Source: an uncultured Phenylobacterium sp.
Lineage (GTDB): Bacteria; Pseudomonadota; Alphaproteobacteria; Caulobacterales; Caulobacteraceae
Assembly: GCA_945952355.1 (NCBI GenBank)
Contig: CAMFIW010000077.1
Location: 1 to 8,839 of the forward strand
Direction of reading: 5' to 3'
DNA: 8,839 nucleotides
Shown: in pieces, positions 5,406-8,839 of the stretch
Layout of the letters: every line of letters begins with the position of its first letter
Position numbering within the stretch: the stretch's first letter is position 1
Translations under genes and position numbers: made by a program
The notes under the pieces: model-generated
Told to the model about the DNA's origin: nothing
Databases searched by the model: none
The model's input: the letters and a program-made list of their open reading frames with translations, nothing else

Positions 5406-6926
5406 ATGACCACCGAGCAGGACTCCAAGAACCGCTGGCCGATCACCGTCTCGATCATGCTGGCGACGGTGATGAATTCGCTGGACTCGACGATCGCCAA
5501 CGTCGCCCTGCCCCACATCCAGGGCAGCGTACAGGCGTCCCAGGACCAGATCACCTGGGTCCTGACCTCCTATATCGTGGCCGCGGCCCTGATGACGCCG
5601 ATGACCGGCTGGCTCGCCCACCGGATCGGCCGCAAGACCCTGTTCCTGATCTCCATCGCCGGCTTCACGGTCGCCTCCATGCTCTGCGGCATCGCCGGCA
5701 GCCTGGTGGAGATCGTGCTGTTCCGCCTGCTCCAGGGCGTGTTCGGCGCGGCCCTGATCCCGCTCTCCCAGGCCGTGCTGCTCGACATCAACCCGCCGGA
5801 GAAGCACGGCCAGGCCATGGCCATCTGGGGCGCCGGCGCGATCCTGGGCCCCATCCTCGGCCCGACGCTCGGCGGCTGGCTGACCGAGCAGGCCTCATGG
5901 CGCTGGGGGGTCTTCATCAATCTGCCGGTCGGCATCCTGGCCTTCCTGGGTGTGTGGCTGTTCATCTCGACCGACATCCGCGGCCGCCAGAAGCCTTTCG
6001 ACTTCCTGGGATTCTTCGCGCTCACCGGCTTCATCGGGTCGCTGCAGCTCATGCTCGACCGCGGCCCCAGCCAGGATTGGTTCTCCTCCGCCGAGATCTG
6101 GACCTACGCCCTAGTGCTGGCTGGGTCCCTGTGGGTCTTCATCATCCACACCATGACCGCCAAGAACCCATTCTTCGATCCGGCCCTGGCGGCGGACCGC
6201 AACTTCATCACCGCCAGCGTCTTCGGCTTCTTCATCGGCATCCTGCTCTTCTCAACCATGGCCCTGTTGCCGCCCATGATGCAGAACCTGATGGGCTATC
6301 CGGTGCTGACGGCCGGCATCTATTCCATGCCCCGCGGCGTGGCCTCGTTCTGCGCGATGTTCCTGGTGGGTCAGCTGATCGGGCGGGTCGACACGCGCCT
6401 CATCCTGTTCGCCGGGCTCTGCATCTCCTGCGTGGCCCTGATCCAGATGACCCATTTCGACCTGTCGATGGACCCGACCCCGTTCGTGATCTCGGGCTTC
6501 ATCCAGGGCCTGGGCATCGGCCTCCTCTTCGTGCCGCTGTCGACGCTCGCCTTCGCCACCATCCCGGCGCGCCTGCGCTCTGAAGCTTCGGCGGTCTACA
6601 CCCTGGTGCGCAACATGGGCTCGGCGGTCGGCATCTCGATCATGCAGGCGCTGGTGGTCTCCAACACCCAGAGCATCCACGCCGACCTCGCCGGCCACGT
6701 GAACCTTTCCGACCCCGTGGTCCATGCGGACCTCGCGCGCCGCTTCGACCTCTCCAGCATTCCCGGCCTCTCGGCCCTCAACGGCGAGGTGACCCGCCAG
6801 GCGACGATGGTGGCCTATGTGGACGATTTCAAACTGATGCTGATGATCACCCTTCTCTGCATGCCGATGCTGCTGCTGATGCGGAAGCCCCGGCGCAACG
6901 CTCCTGCCCACCTGGAGGTCGAATGA
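5406..6926 (+). CDS. emrB: EmrB/QacA-type (DHA2) MFS drug:proton antiporter
   Basis: Inner-membrane antiporter, 506 aa, the normal length for 14-helix DHA2 pumps. Helix 1 carries LDSTIANVALP (26-36; motif D1 with Asp27). The 2-3 loop has GWLAHRIGRK (68-77; motif A), and helix 4 has RLLQG (107-111; motif B with Arg107, used in proton coupling). Helix 5 has the antiporter motif C, GPILGPTLGG (148-157), which marks exporters rather than importers. A hydrophilic stretch with DLAGHVNLSDP near residues 425-455 is the long periplasmic loop before the last helix. It should drive substrate export by proton antiport through the neighbouring adaptor and channel. AGGGG (5393-5397), overlapping the preceding stop, gives an 8-nt spacer to the ATG. 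The stop overlaps the next gene's start as ATGA, indicating translational coupling. Confidence 0.95.
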   Translation: MTTEQDSKNRWPITVSIMLATVMNSLDSTIANVALPHIQGSVQASQDQITWVLTSYIVAAALMTPMTGWLAHRIGRKTLFLISIAGFTVASMLCGIAGSLVEIVLFRLLQGVFGAALIPLSQAVLLDINPPEKHGQAMAIWGAGAILGPILGPTLGGWLTEQASWRWGVFINLPVGILAFLGVWLFISTDIRGRQKPFDFLGFFALTGFIGSLQLMLDRGPSQDWFSSAEIWTYALVLAGSLWVFIIHTMTAKNPFFDPALAADRNFITASVFGFFIGILLFSTMALLPPMMQNLMGYPVLTAGIYSMPRGVASFCAMFLVGQLIGRVDTRLILFAGLCISCVALIQMTHFDLSMDPTPFVISGFIQGLGIGLLFVPLSTLAFATIPARLRSEASAVYTLVRNMGSAVGISIMQALVVSNTQSIHADLAGHVNLSDPVVHADLARRFDLSSIPGLSALNGEVTRQATMVAYVDDFKLMLMITLLCMPMLLLMRKPRRNAPAHLEVE

Positions 6927-8356
6927 CCCTGCGCGCCTCCAGCCTGGCCATCGCCGCCGCGCTCGCCCTGTCGGCCTGCACGACCGTCGGTCCGAACTTC
7001 AAGTCGCCCGCCGCCCCGGCCGCGAACGGCTACGCGATGACCGGCGACACGCCGAGCCCGGTCGGCCAGCTCTCGCCCGAGACCCGCCCCGCCGGGGCCT
7101 GGTGGTCGGCCTATGGCTCGCCCGAACTCGACGCCACCATCCGGCTCGCGCTCCAGAACAGCCCGACCATCGCCGAGGCCGACGCCACCCTGCAGCGCGC
7201 CCGGGCCCAAGTGGCGGCGACCGCCGGCGGCCTCACGCCACAGGTCGACGCCAACGCCGGAGCCCAGCGTGAGCGCATCAACACCCAGGCCTTCGGCTTC
7301 ACGGGCTTCCCCAGCCCGACCATCAACCTCTATTCGGTGGGCGGCACGGTCAGCTACGACCTCGACCTGTTCGGCGGCAAGAAGCGCGGCGTCGAGGCCG
7401 CCAAGGCCGACGCCGAGAGCCAAGCCCATAAGGCCGACGCGGCGTATCTGACGCTCACCGGCAACGTGGCCATGCAGGCCTTCAAGATCGCCACCCTGCG
7501 CGCCCAGATCGCCGCGCTGGATGAGGTGATCGCCGACGACCACCGCACCATCGAGATGACCCGCCGCGCCGAGCAGGCCGGCGGCGCGGCGCCCTCGGCC
7601 GTCTCCGGCGGCCAGGGGCAGCTCGCCAAGGACGAAGCCCAGCGCCCACCCCTGGAACGCGACCTCGCCGCCGCCCGCCACCAGCTCGCCCTGCTGGTCG
7701 GCCAGCCGCCGGCCACCTGGACCGCGCCCGACTTCGACCTGGCCTCGTTCAAGCCGGTCGCCGCCATCCCCGTAGCCGTGCCCTCCCGCCTGGTTCGCAA
7801 CCGGCCCGACATCCTGGCGGCCGAGGCGACCCTGCACGCCGACACCGCCCGCATCGGAGTGGCGACGGCCAACCTCTATCCCGACATCAAGCTGAGCGCC
7901 GGCCTCACCCAGCAGGCCATCGAGCCCGGCAACCTGTTCCGCTACTCGTCCAGCGGCTGGAGCCTGGCCGGCGGGCTGACCGCGCCGCTCTTCCACGGCG
8001 GCAGTCTCAAGGCGAGCCGCGCGGCCGCCGAGGCAGAGGCCAAGGCTTCGCTGGCCCGGTATCAGGGTACGGTCCTGCGCGCCTTCGTCCAGGTCGCCGA
8101 CGCGCTCACCAACCTGGAACAGGACGAACGAGCCATCGCCGCCCTCGGTCGTTCCGAACAGTCGCAGGCCTCCAATCTGCGCGACGCCCGCAAGGCCTAT
8201 GAGCTCGGCGGCGGACCGCTGATCCAGGTGATCGACGCCCAGCGCGAGTTGAACCGCGCCCGACAGCAGACCCTGGCCGCCCAGGGCCGCCGCCTCGGCG
8301 ACACGGTTGACCTCTTCACGGCCACCGCGGCCAACTGGCGCCCTGACACCCCCTGA
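6923..8356 (+). CDS. OprM/NodT-family outer-membrane efflux lipoprotein (TolC-like channel)
   Basis: Outer-membrane channel, 477 aa, third part of the pump. The N-terminus is a lipoprotein signal: Arg4, a hydrophobic core (8-16) and lipobox LSAC, so Cys19 should be lipidated; Thr at the next position fits outer-membrane sorting. Two OEP repeats follow. The first includes WWSAYGSPELD (60-70), an extended helical barrel, and SYDLDLFGGKKR (144-155), the strand-to-helix turn seen as YDLDLFG in NodT proteins. The second has RNRPDILAAEATL (292-304), IGVATANLYPDIKLSAGL (311-328) and APLFHGG (354-360). It should trimerise into a beta-barrel plus a periplasmic tunnel docking the adaptor's hairpin. The start is ATG 6923, 4 nt after GGAGG (6914-6918), overlapping the antiporter stop. 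Both the Ala-rich composition and the strong third-position GC match its neighbours. Confidence 0.95.
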   Translation: MTLRASSLAIAAALALSACTTVGPNFKSPAAPAANGYAMTGDTPSPVGQLSPETRPAGAWWSAYGSPELDATIRLALQNSPTIAEADATLQRARAQVAATAGGLTPQVDANAGAQRERINTQAFGFTGFPSPTINLYSVGGTVSYDLDLFGGKKRGVEAAKADAESQAHKADAAYLTLTGNVAMQAFKIATLRAQIAALDEVIADDHRTIEMTRRAEQAGGAAPSAVSGGQGQLAKDEAQRPPLERDLAAARHQLALLVGQPPATWTAPDFDLASFKPVAAIPVAVPSRLVRNRPDILAAEATLHADTARIGVATANLYPDIKLSAGLTQQAIEPGNLFRYSSSGWSLAGGLTAPLFHGGSLKASRAAAEAEAKASLARYQGTVLRAFVQVADALTNLEQDERAIAALGRSEQSQASNLRDARKAYELGGGPLIQVIDAQRELNRARQQTLAAQGRRLGDTVDLFTATAANWRPDTP

Positions 8357-8369
8357 GTCGCCGCGCCCC

Positions 8370-8839
8370 GTGAAGATCGCCTACCTGGCCTGCGCCGACG
8401 TCATGCCCGATGCGCCGCGGCGGCGCGTCGACGCCTATGAGCACGACCGCGAATACGCCGCCCTGGCCGGTCCCATTGCCGCGCGGGGCGGGTCGCTGAT
8501 CGAGGCCGACTGGCGCGCCTGCGACCCGGCCGCCTTCGACCTGGTCTTCATCCGAACCACCTGGGACTACACCGACTATCCGGACGAGTTCCTCACCTTC
8601 CTCGACCGCGCCGCCCTGGTGACCAAGGTCGCCAACGCGCCAGAGCTGATCCGCTGGAACCTTTCCAAGCGGTACCTGCCGGAGCTGGCGGCCAAGGGCC
8701 TGCCGATCATCCCCAGCGCCTTCGCCGAGACTCCGACGCCGCTCGCCATCATCTTCGATCGGCTGGGCGCCGCCGAGCTCGTGCTGAAGCCCGTAGTCGG
8801 CGCCTCCGGCTTCGGCCAGGAGCGGCTCACCCGCGCCCA
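8370..8839 (+). CDS. ATP-grasp ligase, N-terminal part (cut by the right edge)
   Basis: Probable ATP-dependent carboxylate-amine (or related) ligase of the glutathione synthetase/RimK-like fold; 156 codons are visible. The N-terminal pre-ATP-grasp domain begins KIAYLACADV, contains FDLVFIRTTWDY (56-67), then NAPELIRWNLSKRYL (89-103) and GLPIIPS (110-116). The ATP-grasp core starts at LVLKPVVGASGFG (137-149), where Lys140 should contact ATP. The (S/T)TWDY plus PELIRWNxxKRYL combination is typical of a family often annotated as ATP-grasp or DcsG-like (DcsG makes D-cycloserine by cyclising O-ureido-D-serine); the substrate here is unknown. The likely start is GTG 8370, 13 bp after the channel gene's stop; no good ribosome binding site is visible, so translation may depend on termination of the gene before it. 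The C-terminal catalytic half, with the Mg-binding acidic residues, lies outside the window. Confidence 0.85.
   Translation, partial: MKIAYLACADVMPDAPRRRVDAYEHDREYAALAGPIAARGGSLIEADWRACDPAAFDLVFIRTTWDYTDYPDEFLTFLDRAALVTKVANAPELIRWNLSKRYLPELAAKGLPIIPSAFAETPTPLAIIFDRLGAAELVLKPVVGASGFGQERLTRA

Noticed and set aside
4427..6583. A 718-codon open frame on the plus strand across the adaptor and antiporter genes
   Set aside because: It is rich in Arg, Gly, Pro and His with no domains, and overlaps two genes with clear family motifs; a typical shadow in GC-rich DNA.
6815..7996. A 393-codon minus-strand frame opposite the channel gene
   Set aside because: Gly/Arg/Val-rich repeats of simple composition with no recognisable domain, antisense to an OprM-type lipoprotein gene.

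Overview
The window looks like chromosome of a high-GC alphaproteobacterium, most likely in or near the Caulobacterales (Caulobacter/Phenylobacterium type). This rests on strong G/C preference at third codon positions, an MCP linker (ISQASDDLSRRTEQQAA) typical of alphaproteobacterial chemoreceptors, and a spinster-like MFS carrier. It is an inference from protein style, not a database match. Eight protein genes are supported, six complete and one cut at each edge. I see no tRNA, rRNA, CRISPR array, insertion sequence or phage gene.

Layout. (1) 1-706, minus: N-terminal 235 codons of a soluble PAS-domain chemoreceptor. (2) 707-1037: 331 bp without a convincing gene. Its middle (about 811-930) is roughly 60% A+T, unlike everything around it, and holds three short palindromes and a perfect TATAAT pointing towards the chemoreceptor. 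(3) 1038-1676, minus: a glutathione S-transferase. (4) 1871-3238, plus: a spinster-like MFS transporter, divergent from the GST across a 194-bp gap. (5) 3235-4182, minus: a NodD-like LysR regulator that meets the MFS gene tail to tail; the two stop codons share one CTAG. (6) 4183-4310: a divergent control region with a perfect 7-bp inverted repeat, a hairpin and a small upstream frame. (7) 4311-8356, plus: a complete EmrAB-OprM/NodT type tripartite efflux pump (membrane fusion protein, 14-helix DHA2 antiporter, outer-membrane lipoprotein channel), with gaps or overlaps of 12 and -4 bp. (8) 8370 to the right edge: the first 156 codons of an ATP-grasp ligase, 13 bp after the channel gene and probably in the same transcript.

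How they fit. The LysR regulator next to the pump is the natural candidate to control it, with the inverted repeat at 4213-4239 as the likely operator. The pump would move an amphipathic toxin or aromatic compound from cytoplasm or inner membrane across both membranes using proton-motive force. The least ordinary point is the ATP-grasp ligase following the channel gene: it may link small-molecule synthesis or modification with export. The window contains no clearly new system; the other genes belong to well-known families.
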